Of a DNA stretch of 64,000 nucleotides, positions 34,301 through 46,226 are shown piece by piece. Origin of the DNA: Dermatemys mawii (Eukaryota > Chordata > Testudines > Dermatemydidae); the NCBI GenBank assembly GCA_007922305.1, contig ML677341.1, forward strand, positions 71,114,421 through 71,178,420, read 5' to 3'. The translations under genes were made by a program, and so were the position numbers. Position 1 is the first letter of the stretch; each line of letters opens with the position of its first letter. A model generated the notes under the pieces. That model had not been told where the DNA came from. It did no database searches and worked only from the letters and a program-made list of their open reading frames with translations.

Positions 34301-34671
34301 CAAGTGTGAGCTCACGTTAATGTTGTGCTGCTATTCCAACTACCAATACAGTCAAATTTGAGGAAGGAATAAGTCTGGACTATATATTATGATTTCTGGG
34401 CAGATATTTGGTTTTGTTGTTTGGTTTTTATAATCTGAACCTATTCAGAAGAACGAGTGTTTTTATTCATTTAAAATATTTTATGAGGAAATGATTGTTC
34501 TAGGAAGGAGTTATGTTAAGATGTGCATTGAAGCTCTAGGCTGAATTTCTAAAGAACATCTCTTTTGATTCTTTTGCAGCTTCAAGCAGCAAGAACGGTA
34601 TTCACATTCTTCCAGTCGCTGCCCTTCTTTCTTGTGTGCTCAGTGCTTTCTTCTACTCCATCAGGCAATGA
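25325..34671 (+). CDS. ART4: ART4, GPI-anchored ADP-ribosyltransferase (Dombrock blood-group orthologue)
   Basis: Exon 1 starts at 25325 (signal peptide, hydrophobic LLLLIFSLL). Exon 2 ends at 32857 and exon 3 is 34580-34671. The exon 1-2 border has two readings: 25396/32140, phase 0, 293 residues, which keeps an ID..AP.SFDDQ alignment to the human protein, or 25388/32162, phase 1, 283 residues. Using 293-residue numbering, SFDDQYQGC (37-45) opens the conserved fold, Arg163 lies in VYRG, Ser185-Thr-Ser in FTSTS and Glu221-Arg-Glu223 in SEREVLIPP. These are the R-S-ExE residues that bind NAD and transfer ADP-ribose to arginine. Cys45 and Cys259 probably pair. The tail is a hydrophobic GPI-attachment signal. 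Human ART4 is 314 residues and has KKE where this one has ERE. The neighbours match mammalian ART4. Confidence 0.93.
25578..26340 (-). mobile_element. Retroelement fragment of a family common in turtles (class uncertain)
   Basis: The left end carries ATACTTGTAGCACCTTAGAG and GTGGGCTATAGCCCACTTCA, the reversed 3' tail of a very common reptilian repeat. A related tail is at 60700-60800. Minus-strand reading gives a decayed protein segment at 26338-26066 with DSMDLTVLGYNFF and TKNKSVPSKKNC. I recall this family from reptile genomes and cannot assign it firmly. A Penelope-like origin is possible. It lies in ART4 intron 1. Confidence 0.5.
26600..26715 (+). repeat. Old amniote interspersed repeat fragment
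   Basis: GCTAGATGCTGTATGAACAC, AGAACAAAAAGGCAGTCTCT and ATTTACAATCTAA in series resemble an ancient repeat known in amniotes, possibly from the L3/CR1 lineage. Class is from memory. Confidence 0.4.
26930..30606 (+). mobile_element. CR1 LINE, long but defective copy in ART4 intron 1
   Basis: An ORF1 region covers 27000-27670. VVGDSLLRE (27423 on) and LLYVGTNDT (about 27580) are blocks of the SGNH/GDSL esterase domain of CR1 ORF1, now in different frames. ORF2 follows: decayed endonuclease (about 28030-28660, interrupted by a MITE at 28176-28372), then CKKATIVPIFKKGKKENLENYR and the start of the reverse transcriptase to about 29865. The text then jumps to SSAEKDLGITVD and the C-terminal domain ([20 protein letters not shown], to 30484). 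The palm with its FADD catalytic motif is missing. The 3' end carries the CR1 tail GGTTGGACTAGATGACCTCC and ends TTCTATGATTCTA. It cannot move itself. Confidence 0.92.
28176..28372 (+). mobile_element. hAT-type MITE (197 bp) inside the CR1 endonuclease region
   Basis: The ends CAGGCCTGCACAA and TTGTGCAGGCCTG are perfect 13-bp inverted repeats. The flanks are ATGTATAT (28168-28175) and ATGTATAG (28373-28380), an 8-bp duplication with one mismatch. The interior repeats GCGGCCCG-type text. Confidence 0.88.
30607..32139 (+). other. Rest of ART4 intron 1, AT-rich repeat-like
   Basis: 30848-31235 is rich in AAAATTTT-type runs, with GGCATTTTCCAACAGACAAC, like a degraded AT-rich DNA element. No gene is seen. 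The intron ends in a pyrimidine tract, then ATGTTGCAG at 32131-32139. A second AG at 32160-32161 is the alternative acceptor. Confidence 0.5.
32858..34579 (+). other. ART4 intron 2
   Basis: GTACTG donor and CTTTTGCAG acceptor. It contains a (TA)n microsatellite at about 33775-33796 and no other feature that I recognise. Confidence 0.75.
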
Positions 34672-34886
34672 CTCCTTTCCCTAATCACAGAAGGATGCAT
34701 GTGATGCTTAAAAAGGAATGAGTTATAGGTGCAAGGGAGTTACAGCTAACCAGCCACAGAGGTTACTGATGCTACAAGGTGTTGAATACCTCCTGAGATT
34801 TTCCCTCTAACTCCCCCTGGCTTCAGTGAGTTAAGGGCACTCAGAATTTCAAAGGAAGTATTTAATCCCTAAGGGTACATTCAAAG

Positions 34887-35308
34887 TAGGGATGTAAATA
34901 GGGTTTACAAATAGTAACCGTTTAACCTATTAAAATGTTATTGGTTAAACGGTTAACAGTTAAGGAGTTCACATATGCAGGGAGCTAGGGGTGCGGTGGG
35001 AGGTGCTGCAGCACCTCCACGTTTTATGCGGGGCTCTGCTGCCGCCTGCACCCGGGATCTTGGTTGCAGGCCCAGGTGCGGGGTTCTGCTGACTCCCTGG
35101 GTCCAGCATCCTGGCCGCCAGCCCTGTGCCTCTGCTGCCTCCCCATGTCCAGGGTCCCAGCTGCTGGCCCTGCAGCTGGAATCCCGGGACCCTGGGCACA
35201 TGGCTGGGAGCCGGGACCCCGGGTGTGGAGGGCAGAGGAGTTTAATCGTTAACTGAAACCAATAAGACTGTCCTTATTTGGTTAACCAGTGAAACCTTTA
35301 CATCCTTA
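34887..35308 (+). mobile_element. hAT-type MITE, 422 bp, with perfect 8-bp target duplication
   Basis: ATTCAAAG is present at 34879-34886 and 35309-35316. The ends TAGGGATGTAAA and (reverse) TAAGGATGTAAA are inverted repeats, and GGTTAAACGGTTAAC is partly mirrored inside. The GC-rich middle (34990-35230) produces chance open frames. Confidence 0.88.
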
Positions 35309-35589
35309 ATTCAAAGTAGGAAGATAATAGGTCTGTGCGCTTACTGAAGAGCATGGCAGGGACTCCTGTCAATTTAGGTATCTAGTCTGCAAGGCTTTGG
35401 ACACAATCATACACTAGGAACTTTTGAACCACTATTTGTATTAGCATTTCTTTTGCTGATCTCAGTAGGTTCTCTCAAGTTAGTAGTAATAGCACCCTCT
35501 GGTGGCCAATAAGAGAACGCCTGCAAATTCCCACTAATTGTAGAGCCTATTGGACTGTGTCCATTTTAAAGAGAGGTTGATATTATTAA

Positions 35590-35614
35590 GTGTGTGTGTG
35601 TGTGTATATATATA

Positions 35615-35667
<53 letters not shown>
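35590..35667 (+). repeat. Compound (TG)n(TA)n microsatellite
   Basis: A short TG run passes into about 30 TA units with one T interruption. Likely polymorphic. Confidence 0.95.
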
Positions 35668-37620
35668 TATTGCTTTGTTTTTCAATGTGATAGAATTCAC
35701 ATCCCATACTGAATTCTCCTTCCCAGTTTAACTATGTTCTTTCCTAACTTTTAAAGGTTAGTTTAGCATTCCTGCAAGGCACCAAGGCCATAATCCTGAA
35801 ATCCGCTAATCCCACAACAGCTACAGCATGTTAATTCAAATTTCCCTCTCATACTGCCGCCCTCCAATATGTTTGGAGGGACCAAATCTTGGAGAGGAGA
35901 GTGTTTTTTAGCCTCTTTCCCATTTTGTCCCTGGACTGAGCTGAGGCTACCGACCAGATGATAAATTGTGAAAATTTAGTTTTGTAATGTAGACATCTGA
36001 CCAGCAAATGCTGAACTGAGAGTCACTAACACATTCTCTATAGGCTACAAATAGCCATCAGGTGGCAACAGTTTTCAGGCAGTAACTATCAACCTGAGCT
36101 GGCATGGAACTGGTGATCAAAAGGCAAGAAGCTCCATATTCTATGCACCATGCCCCTGACCTATGCACTATGCACTGAGCTAGTTGTCTGCATTTTAAAA
36201 TTGAACTTAAATGGGCCTCGCCTTTGACTCCCCACAAACTGCTGACTGATGAATAGCTGAATATAAAGAAGCAGTTGAGGAGAAAAGCTTTCTGCAGTCT
36301 GTGAATGCACAGCACTATACTAGAACTAAATTCTCTTTGAAGTCAAGTGGCCGGCAAGTGCCCTTCTCCAGACCACGCCACGATGCCCGTGTCCAGTCTA
36401 GTCACTTTGTTCCTTCTATAGCCCAACAGGTTGGGTCTTTCAGCAGTTCAGCAAGTAAATCCTCTCCCAACCTACCTCGCTCTATCTCCTGTTCAACCTA
36501 GCCACTAATTTTGTTTTGTTCCTAAACTATGCAGTCAAAGCCCTCCTCCAATCCACCCTGCAATGTCCTTCCCGATCACAGATCTTCCTCAGAACAGCAG
36601 CTGGGATTCTCCCCAAGCTGTCTAGGTGACTCACTTCTCTTTCAGCTCACTTGCTATACCCTTCCTCCATTTTAACAGCCATGCATCACCCTTTCTCTGC
36701 CTTTAAATTTTCCTTGTGCATCTCAGGTGATGTATTCTTCCACTAACCTGCTCAATATGCCTTTCTTCCAGCCCATCGGCTGTGCCCCTTCTTTATCTTA
36801 CCCCGTTGAATCCTTCCCCTAAATCACCTCACCAGGTTCCTCCTTCAGTTTGCTCAATGAGCTCCTCATCAGGTCTGCTTTGCTAGACTCTTTCTAATCC
36901 TGGCCACCATGTTATTCCTCCAGCCCAGGCATTACACACTTCAAAGGCAGCAAAGTCTCTTTTAGGTTTTATTTTGACTTCAAAAGAGAGTTACAGAAAA
37001 CAAATTAGTTTCTGAGGTCATACGGAGGCATGAAATATGGAAGAGTTTCCACAAATCTCTTCCATTAATTATCTTTCTCCAGTTTACTTGCCCCATCAAA
37101 AAGGTTTAGCCCCACTATTAACACTTGCACTTATTTAGCACATTTCATCCAAGAATCTCAGAGTGGTAAACATTCATTCATTAATATAGCCTCACAATGC
37201 TCCTTTATATTAGGGAGAAAATAGGCCAATTTCACAGAGAAACTGAAACAAAGAGAGAGAGTGAATTGCCCAAAAGTTGCACACAAAGCCTGTGACAGAC
37301 TGCAAGATTATCTTTCACTCTACCACAGATCATCTAGTTACTTCTCATCTTAAATCACAGTGATTTACTATTCCTAGTTGGTCAAACAGATGAAAATTCA
37401 ACCATGATGATTAACTTCCCAATGACCAATACTATCATAGCTTATTTTGAATGAGCTAATTTCTGTTAGCTAGCCACTATAACCTGACTTGTCAAAATGA
37501 ATTGATGCTCTCAGAATAACCTAAAAAGCTTGCTCAGAAAGTTTAAACACGCTTATTAAAACAGATACTGTTTCAGCATTTTGATTCTTAGACTTTTTTC
37601 CTGGTCACACTAGTTTCCTG
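35668..37620. other. Intergenic DNA 3' of C12orf60, with a MIR-like fragment
   Basis: 37130-37300 contains AGAATCTCAGAGTGGTAAAC, then GGCCAATTTCACAGAGAAAC and GAATTGCCCAAAAGTTGCAC, the order of a MIR-like SINE. Apart from this I see nothing recognisable. Confidence 0.5.
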
Positions 37621-37623
37621 ATT

Positions 37624-37629
37624 TTTATT
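37624..37629 (-). terminator. Candidate polyadenylation signal of C12orf60
   Basis: AATAAA on the minus strand, about 200 bases after the stop codon of the minus-strand gene. Confidence 0.5.
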
Positions 37630-37827
37630 AAGTTTTTAAATTAACAAAGCAAGAAGACTTCACCTTGACGCCTTAGTGCAATGCTCAATTCTAGGCGCTA
37701 AGAGTGATTGCAGACATTATTGTGGAATCAGAAATTAGCTGCAATCTTCTCTTGTTTCTTTTGTGCAACTTCCCTTTTTGTAAGAAAAGAAGGGACAGAT
37801 GCATATTTCTAACACACGAACAGTGGA

Positions 37828-38598
37828 TCACTGCAACTTGTCTGTTATCAGTGAGATATAGACCTCAGCCAGTTTAACAATGCATTGGAAAGATTCACAA
37901 GATGGTCTCAGAACTCTCACAGCCTCCTCCAGATAGTCTGCAGCTATTTTCAGGGTGTTTTTAGAAGCATGTCCCCAAAGAACAGCCTGCAAGAAATTGG
38001 ACAATGAGAAGGCAGTTGATGGACTGCGAGGTCTCGCGTCTTGAATCCTACTTCCTGAAGGGCTGTTCCCAGTTGTAGTTGGGAATATTTTGACAATTTC
38101 ATTGTGGCTCATGAGAAGGTCAGCTACTTGGAGGGACAGAGCAGGGGAAGTCATTAGACGATGAAGGGCAGACTCTACAATCTCAGGGAGATTGCTGTGT
38201 TTTAGTAGCACGGCAGCGATTGGACCACAGATACTTCCTAGGACTCCCTTGTAATTTTCATAAAGGTCCTTCACAACAGTGATCTTCTCTTGCAGAGAAG
38301 TGATGGGCCCAGCAATCTTAGTGTATAAACGGTGGCTGATGCTCTGCTGCACATCTTTGTCTTTCTTTTCCACAACGGTCTGCATCTCTTTCAGAGTACT
38401 GATCAGGAGCTGAAGGTTCTCTTTAATGCTGAGGTTTTCCCTCACTGCAATGATGGGGAAGTTGGTGCCAAGGTGCTGATTGAGGATTCGAAATATTGTA
38501 TTAGTGGAAGAGACGTATATGTATATGAAATCATACAAAGTCTGGCTGGCTGCGAGCACCCTTTGTTTATCTCTCTCTGCACCAAAGATAGACAACAT
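37828..38598 (-). CDS. C12orf60: C12orf60 orthologue, uncharacterised, single coding exon
   Basis: The ATG is at 38598-38596. The 256-residue frame is intact, slightly longer than the human protein (245). The exon begins at 38619 after TTGTTTTTCAG, so a 21-base leader precedes the start and an upstream leader exon must exist to the right. The chain is largely helical with no signal peptide. LNQHLG (39-44), IKEN (58-61), KEMQTVV (70-76) and LYTKI (91-95) are the segments I use to identify it, and they also match SMCO3 at a constant offset of four residues. Human C12orf60 runs opposite to its neighbours, as here. The function is unknown. Identification is firm by sequence pattern plus location. 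Confidence 0.9.
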   Translation of the reverse strand: MLSIFGAERDKQRVLAASQTLYDFIYIYVSSTNTIFRILNQHLGTNFPIIAVRENLSIKENLQLLISTLKEMQTVVEKKDKDVQQSISHRLYTKIAGPITSLQEKITVVKDLYENYKGVLGSICGPIAAVLLKHSNLPEIVESALHRLMTSPALSLQVADLLMSHNEIVKIFPTTTGNSPSGSRIQDARPRSPSTAFSLSNFLQAVLWGHASKNTLKIAADYLEEAVRVLRPSCESFQCIVKLAEVYISLITDKLQ

Positions 38599-38639
38599 TT
38601 CCAGAGAAGAGATTTGACACTGAAAAACAAATCAAAAGA

Positions 38640-40179
38640 CATGGGTGAGGAATCTAAGAGGTACAGTACCTGTATCCTGAGCAATAAATCTCCAATAATA
38701 ATAACATATACTTTTTTTTTTTTTCAAATCAGAACTATAGTACAACTCCTCCTAACTTGTGTATCCTCCATTAGCATCTACATTTCATGTGTCTTATTTT
38801 CTGGGTCAAATGTAGAACTGATGTAAGCAGGTACAATTCCACTGATTTTGATGCTTACACTTGGAATGAACCTGACCCTTTAAGTATAAGCAGAAAAGTG
38901 GAATTAAGAGTAGGATTGAGAACATTCTTCTTGAGGAAGGACAGATTAGCTATTTGTTAGATTTACTATAAGTCTTTGGGGAATAATATATGTGTTCACC
39001 CTTACTAGCTGTAATTGTTTTGGTTAAACCTAACATTTTCCACGTATGTATATACTGTGTGCACCACACAAAATTAGAGCAAGGTCTTCCATGGAGGAAA
39101 CAGAAAGGTACTAGGTCCATAAGGGCCATTCTTCAGTCACAGGGCAAAATGGCTCAGGACTGGGAGTCAGGTACACTATTTCTTCCTTATTTTGGAGTAG
39201 TGAGCATCTGCTCAGCACACACGTGTTACTGAATGCTGTAATCCTGCTATTCGGTAAGGTTATGCACACATCACTTAGCCAGCATTCCACAGCTCTTGGT
39301 CGGTTGAGGCACAAGCAAAGTCACCGATTGGACTTTCATTTTATCTTTTTTTTTTTTTTTTGGTTGCTAGGGAGAAACTCTTCTCTACTTCTTGCCCAGA
39401 GGTGGTGAAGGGCAAGAGTTTCTCCGCCTCTGTTAGCCCCTTCTCAGTGCACCAGAGAGGAGGATCTAGCACTTGAAATGTCAACAGAAAAGATTACTGA
39501 TGGGCAAGCCAGACTAAATCTTTCCCCCAAACTCAAGAGCTCTGAAAGAGTTCTGATTAACATTCTTTAAACAAAAAAGTCAGGCATCCCTGAATTTCCT
39601 GGTTTGAGCTGTAAGCAGAAGTTCTGAAAAATTGTAAGAAAGACAATTTGTGTGTCCTGTATCTCAGAGGAAATCACCAGTTATCTCCCAAGAAACTCTG
39701 TGCTCTTCACATTTCCAGTCTGATTTTCAGACTAATACTATTCAGATAAGCATCTGAATTGAAAAGAAATAGCAATTTTATGAGGTTTTTCCAGCACTAA
39801 TTTAGATCTATCTCAAAATGGGAGGATTGTTGGATGTGTATTTCCTGCTCATGAAGGGCTCATCTCTGCTTCCTTTTAAATCAGTTGCAAATTTCCCATT
39901 GACTTCATTAGGAGCAAAATCAGGCCTGAAATGTGTTATGTTCTTGGATATGATAATACAAGGTCTAATAATGACTAAAGAACTATTGGTAATGAAATGA
40001 AAACCAAGAAGAATTCCAAGCACTGTATCAGTGGCTGGCATGTGGGATTTACCAAGTCTTTATAAGCAAGAAAATATTTTAAAATATTAAACAAATTTTA
40101 AAATATTTACAGATATGGTATTTCTTAGTGTACATGGAGGAATAACTGTTCATTTCTTGTTAAATGATTGCCAATCACA
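38640..40179. other. Presumed C12orf60 intron DNA, no exon seen
   Basis: Poly-T tracts at 38711-38724 and 39347-39361 are the only low-complexity features. Open frames are short and unlike any protein I know. Confidence 0.45.
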
Positions 40180-40187
40180 TTCTAACC

Positions 40188-40496
40188 CAGGGTAGGCAAT
40201 CTACGTCACAAGTGTCAAAGGTGGCACGCAAGCTGATTTTCAGTGGCACTCACACTGCTCAGGTCCTGGCCACCGGTCTGCTGGGCTCTGCATTTTAATT
40301 TAATTTTAAATGAAGCTTCTTAAGCATTTTAAAAACCTTATTTACATTACATACAACAATAGTTTAGTCCTATATTATAGACTGATAGAAAGAGACCTTC
40401 TGAAACATTAAAATGTATTACTGGCACGCAAAACCTTACATTAGAGTGAATAAATGAAGACTCGGCACACCACTTCTGAAAGGTTGCTGATCTCTG
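40188..40496 (+). mobile_element. hAT-type MITE (309 bp), perfect 8-bp target duplication
   Basis: TTCTAACC flanks both sides (40180-40187 and 40497-40504). The left end CAGGGTAGGCAATC and the reversed right end CAGAGATCAGCAACC are related inverted termini. Confidence 0.88.
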
Positions 40497-41639
40497 TTCT
40501 AACCTATATCATGAAGACTTCAGAAGTATTAGCACTGACCAGAAATCTTACGGATGTAGTATCAAGGAGTTGAATTTGGCAGGAAGCCCTGCACAAACTG
40601 GATAAATGCTTAAAGGGAACAAAGCCTAGGTGATGGTATCTCCATATTAGTCAGAGAAGAAAAGGCACATTCCTGCACCTCCATCCACTAGGGATGTGAT
40701 AACATCAGGTCCTTCAATCTAAACTAGACGACCTTGGTCAGTACTTGAATGGGAGACTTTAAAATAAAAAAAAAATATCAGAATGTTGCATAAAATTAGT
40801 GCTTATATAGTTAGAATTCTCTGTGCTGATTTCTTGCACACCCAAAACTGAAGTCAAGAGGAGTTTTGTGCCCTCATTCTGTATTGAACCAATGTCTCGT
40901 CCTTCAGAGGAAAACCAAACTGGAAATTATGGATTAACCTTTCCTCACCTGGCAGTAGAACAGAGCTTTTCCTGTCATTCTCAGAATGTATCTATTTTGA
41001 CCTGAGAAAGGGTCTGTCAGTTGGTGTGGCCATGGAGATTGCATGTGACATGCAGGAGGTCCCTCTACATAACATGTGAGGCACGGGAGTGAGTCTGTCT
41101 TTTTGTGAGACTCCCAACATGCTGTTTAAATAGGATTAATGCTGGAGTACAGGCTGCCCTGCTGTGACTTGTATTACCAAAGCTTGTACTACCAAACATA
41201 CATTTTGTGGTGTATACTCTTCCATTTGTGTTGGAATAAATGAATGATCCCTGTTCTAACCTATAACATGAAGACTCCAGAACAGAATTTCTTCCCAAAT
41301 TTCTTTTGGAATTCACAGATTTACAGCTACAGCAACATGTAGCTGTTTGTGATTATGTCTGCAGGGCACTCAAGTTTATGAAGTATATATTTTTAGAAAT
41401 ATTTTTGATGGAACATGTGTTAGATGCATATGGATTTATACTGTGCCTGATCCTTGCATAAAACAGAAGGCTACAGGTTCTAAGGTTGTGAATCAAATGA
41501 TTTTACCAACATGAAATAAACTAAACAATTTTAAAACTGAAAGGGGGATGGAGAAACAATGAGCTGAGGCTGGGTATAGAGTCAGAAAGCAGCGTTACAC
41601 GAAAATAATCTACAAACCAGGCAGGCAACAGGACCCAGC

Positions 41640-41766
41640 TGAAGCGACAATCCCTGCAGACCTAGGCCATCACATTCCACCAGAAACAGCCAGAGAAATC
41701 CAGTGAAAAGAGAATTTACTATCCTGCACACCTACAGCTGATTACAGAGCTCTGACTACAAAGCAG
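41640..41766 (+). other. Possible SMCO3 5' leader exon
   Basis: A GC-richer patch in AT-rich DNA ends CAAAGCAG, followed by the strong donor GTAGGTAGC at 41767. It lies about 3.8 kb before the SMCO3 coding exon, which needs an upstream leader exon because an acceptor precedes its start codon by 14 bases. The left border is unknown. Weak inference. Confidence 0.25.
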
Positions 41767-42389
41767 GTAGGTAGCTTTTATGATTTGCTGAGTAGAATCC
41801 CTTCAAAATATTTATGTTGGGCTGCAGAGGCTGACTTATAGCATGCACAAAGATTTAAATAAATAGATATGTTCAGCTTGGCTATTTGACTATAGGAGTA
41901 ATATAACATCATCTGAAAAGTGTCAATGCCAAAGAGGAAGAGGGCTATGATGTTCAGGGGAGGTATAATAGGATAAACTGAAATAATACTAGATTGGCCA
42001 GTAAGAGACAATATGAACTAATAGGCCTCTTCCACCTCTTCAATTTCTATTATACTAATGACGTTCACAAAAGTTGTGCTCCATTCAGCACATTTCATCC
42101 TCTCTGAATTTCTACAATACAATACTAACCAACAACCTTTAATGGAGAACTCATTAGAGGGAAAGGATCCAAATACCACTCTGAATCAGAAAGAAGCTTG
42201 TTCTCTATTTGCCTTGGGCACAATTGATAAGAAATCGTACCTGCTTTCACAAGGCTTTGTTTCAGTTCAGTTTCTGGCTTTTCATCAAAATCACAAACTC
42301 TCAGTGTACATGAACAATGCCTCCTCCATCCTGAAAGGAAAAAGAAGCATGAGTTGAAATGATTGCCCTATTTTTGTTTTATGGGACTT

Positions 42390-43150
42390 CAAAAGAAGTG
42401 TTTGAAGGAAATGCACTAGATGTAATATATTTGGATTTTCATAAATCAATGTAAATTTTCCACATAATGTTACTAATTATATAAATTCCAATTGGCTTGT
42501 GGCTGGCTGAATATGGTCCCTTGGATTGAAGGCTGGTTGAAGGACGACTCAAAAAATTATATATAACAATGCGTCCTGCTGACAAAGGGAGTGGTGTCTA
42601 GTGGAGTACCACCGGGTAGGTGACAGCTGATTCTAAATTGGCAAGTGTTGCAAAAACTAGTAAGGACAGACAAATTATATGAGGGAGCCTAGTAGTAGAA
42701 AGAGCTATCTGATCTACCATATCTTAGATATTTGTGAGGTGCCTATTATTGTATTATCTAAGCACCAATACAAAATGAGTGGAAAAATGCAGGTTAGTAC
42801 ACAAAAATAACCTCAAACCCAGATTGTCAGCCAGAAGGAGGATAATGCAAAACTACAAACCAGAAAACCTATGCACCCAGGGATGAAGGTAAATAGCACA
42901 TTAGGTATGATTTGTTAACAGTTAATGTAATACAGAAGCAAAAAAGGTTAAGAAATGTTAGGCTGCATATACAAAAGCAATATGTTCTAGAGCAGGGGAA
43001 TAATACTCCGTTCTCCATGCCTCAGTGATAGAAAAATAGTGACAAACTGGAGACTGTTTAGACAAGACCAACACAAATTATTAGGGGGAAGCCTGTAGAG
43101 AAAGATTGAAAGTGCTAAAATAATATATTACAGCTTGGTCAAGTGATAAT
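42390..43150 (+). mobile_element. Badly decayed CR1 ORF2 fragment
   Basis: The series GACTTCAAAAGAAG, GCACTAGATGTAATATATTT, GGTGTCTAGTGGAGTACCAC and, later, AGGCTGCATATACAAAAGCA follows the order of CR1 reverse-transcriptase text, but with many stops and indels. No frame is usable. Confidence 0.5.
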
Positions 43151-43715
43151 TAAAAGCCAGATTCTGCCTAGCCTTTATAGTGGTTAGGCCAATGGTAAGT
43201 AGCCTGTGCACTCAGGTAGAATTGCAGACCTTGCAGTCAGGGGAGCAGTATCTGCTCAGTTCCTACATTCCCAGGCATACAGCACTCCCAAAAGAAGTGT
43301 GAGAGAAGATGGGGCTATAGTACTCCCTCCAATTGCGCTGGAGTAGGACAGCCGGACTGGCACACAATGGGGAGAAGGCCACTATCCACAAAAAAGTGTG
43401 GAAATGGATGTGTTCTCTCTGTGCGCCCAGGGAGTTGAGAGATTTTCTCTCTGAGGAAGGATGCCTCCTGGTGCTCCAACTAGGGTAGTGCAGTTAAGTA
43501 TTATCCCTTAATATGAACAGTGCCTAAATGGCCTGCTCTAACTCTAAATTTGGGACAAGATAACCATCTTCACATTTTTGATGTATGGAAAAAAATTATA
43601 AGGTGATAGGGAAATAAACTGGAATACTGAGATCAAATTAAGAAAGCAAACATTTAGGTTAAATATCAGGACAAAAATATAGTGAGATATATTAGGTGAT
43701 GTGTAAGGCAGTACA

Positions 43716-45005
43716 AGTTAGGCCTTGGCTACACACAAAAGTTGTGCCATATAAAATATTCTCGTACAGCTAAAGCCAAACACCCCCCTAGCATGGCTAA
43801 TACTGGTATAAAGGTGCTTATTCCAGGATTGCTTATTCCTATGGGAACAGGAATACTTAGGGTCTGCAGAATTCAATTTTTATTTTTTTTCAGTTTCAAC
43901 AATATTGATCCCCCCTCCCCCGCAAAAAATGTTTATTCTTACAGTTACAGGAATTAAGGAGTGATAGAGCTGGGACTAGGGCAGTGTTGACAGCAAGGCT
44001 GCAGGGGGCTTCCTGTGCAGCTGAGGGACTCAATACACCCATGCATAAGGTGTGGGGGATGCCATTGTCCTGGCCAGCCAGAGCAGGGATCCCCGGCCCT
44101 GCAAGGAGGATGAGGCCCAAGCCAGAGGGTGCTGCTGAACAGTTCCTGCCCTGGATAATCTCTGCACTCCTGGCTGGTGAGTGAGTGGAGCCAGGACAGC
44201 AGGACTGCAGAGCACTCTTTCTAGGACCAGCTGTGAGACCGGTGACACCCAATTTCTGTAGGCGCAAAGTGCTGGGATGGCTGGGTAGTCCTGGCAGGGC
44301 AGAGCAGAGACCGCTGGCCAGGGCTGCAAAGAGGAGGATGAACTCTCAGCTGTGTATGGGGGGAGAGAGGGGAAGAGGCCACCCTGCTGCTGAATGGTTC
44401 GTGCCTGGGGATGGGAGCTTGGAGGCAACTTCTCCTCCTTGCAGGCCTGGCTAGGGCTCTCTGCTCTGTCCAGCCAGAACCGCAGTCTTCCTCACACTGT
44501 GTGACTGCAGGGATTGGGTATTACTGACATCAGCTCTGAAGTGGTGCAGGGAACCCTGATAGGGCTCCCTTTGCTGCTACAGGACCCGTGACACCTGAAT
44601 CCTGGAAAGACTGCAAGCCTGTTGAGGCAGAGAAGAGACCCCCAAACCCAGCACTTCCAGCTGGTGTGACAGCAGGGCCGTGACAGTGGGCCTGCAAAGA
44701 ATTCTCTTCATTGCCACAGAGACAATCATACCTGATTCCTGGGGCCGCAGGGTGGGAGGAGGGGACGGGAGGCTGCACTTGCGCTGTTACCAATGGCTAT
44801 TTTTTTGTTGATTTCAGTATGTCAGCTAAAAGAAATATTTAGCAACATCTATCCATTGTTATCCAATGCTGCCAAGCCTAACTGTACTGGTATATGGAAT
44901 CTTTATACCAGTATAATTGTGTCCCCACTAGTGGTTTTATTGTCTCAACTATATTGGTAATGTGAAATTATTATAGTTGTAGAAAAACTATGTGCGGAAC
45001 AAGAT
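43716..45005 (+). mobile_element. MITE split by about 1 kb of other DNA
   Basis: The left part (43716-43860) begins GGCCTTGGCTACACAC and holds GGTATAAAGGTGCTTATTCC. The right part (44881-45005) has TTTATACCAGTATAATTGTG and TCAACTATATTGGT. They read as two halves of one DNA-element family with GGTATA-rich ends. The 1-kb block between them (43861-44880) is GC-rich, has no protein I recognise, and may be a separate insertion. Borders are approximate. Confidence 0.45.
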
Positions 45006-45534
45006 TTTGACTTTGACTTTCTCAGATTCCCTTAGACTTATTTTATACAAATTGCTAACGTGAGAAAGTGTAAGGGAGTCAAGTCAGTTTAATGTATGGA
45101 CCAAAGAGCCAGAAGAAGGTACAAGCTACAGGAGGAACTGGCCTACTTTACATTAAACATGTGCTAACACTGATCTGGGAGCTGCTTTTCTTGCTACACC
45201 CCTCTTCTAGACCATTGGTGGCATGATTTACACCTCCTCAACTTCCCTTGCAGTCAGTCAGGTTCATTCATTGGGCTAAATTCAAAGCTGAAGTCAGTTC
45301 ACAATGTCTACTGTGGTGTAATATATATGTTGGACAGATACAGAAGTTGTAAATTATTTCATCTTAAGACTACTTCAAGACATACAGAGTCACACCTCTG
45401 GATTTGACTTTTTGAGTCTAAAGTGAATCACTGACCTAGAGGCTCTGTATCCCAGTTCCCAATGCAGTCCAGTCCCTGTCCAGTGTTCTGGGTTTTAAAG
45501 ATGCTAACAAACCTTATTTTTCCTCTCTCTGCAG
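45006..45534. other. DNA before SMCO3, intronic to its leader
   Basis: Nothing recognised except the acceptor CCTCTCTCTGCAG at 45522-45534. Confidence 0.5.
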
Positions 45535-45545
45535 CTCTTCTCTGA

Positions 45546-46226
<681 letters not shown>

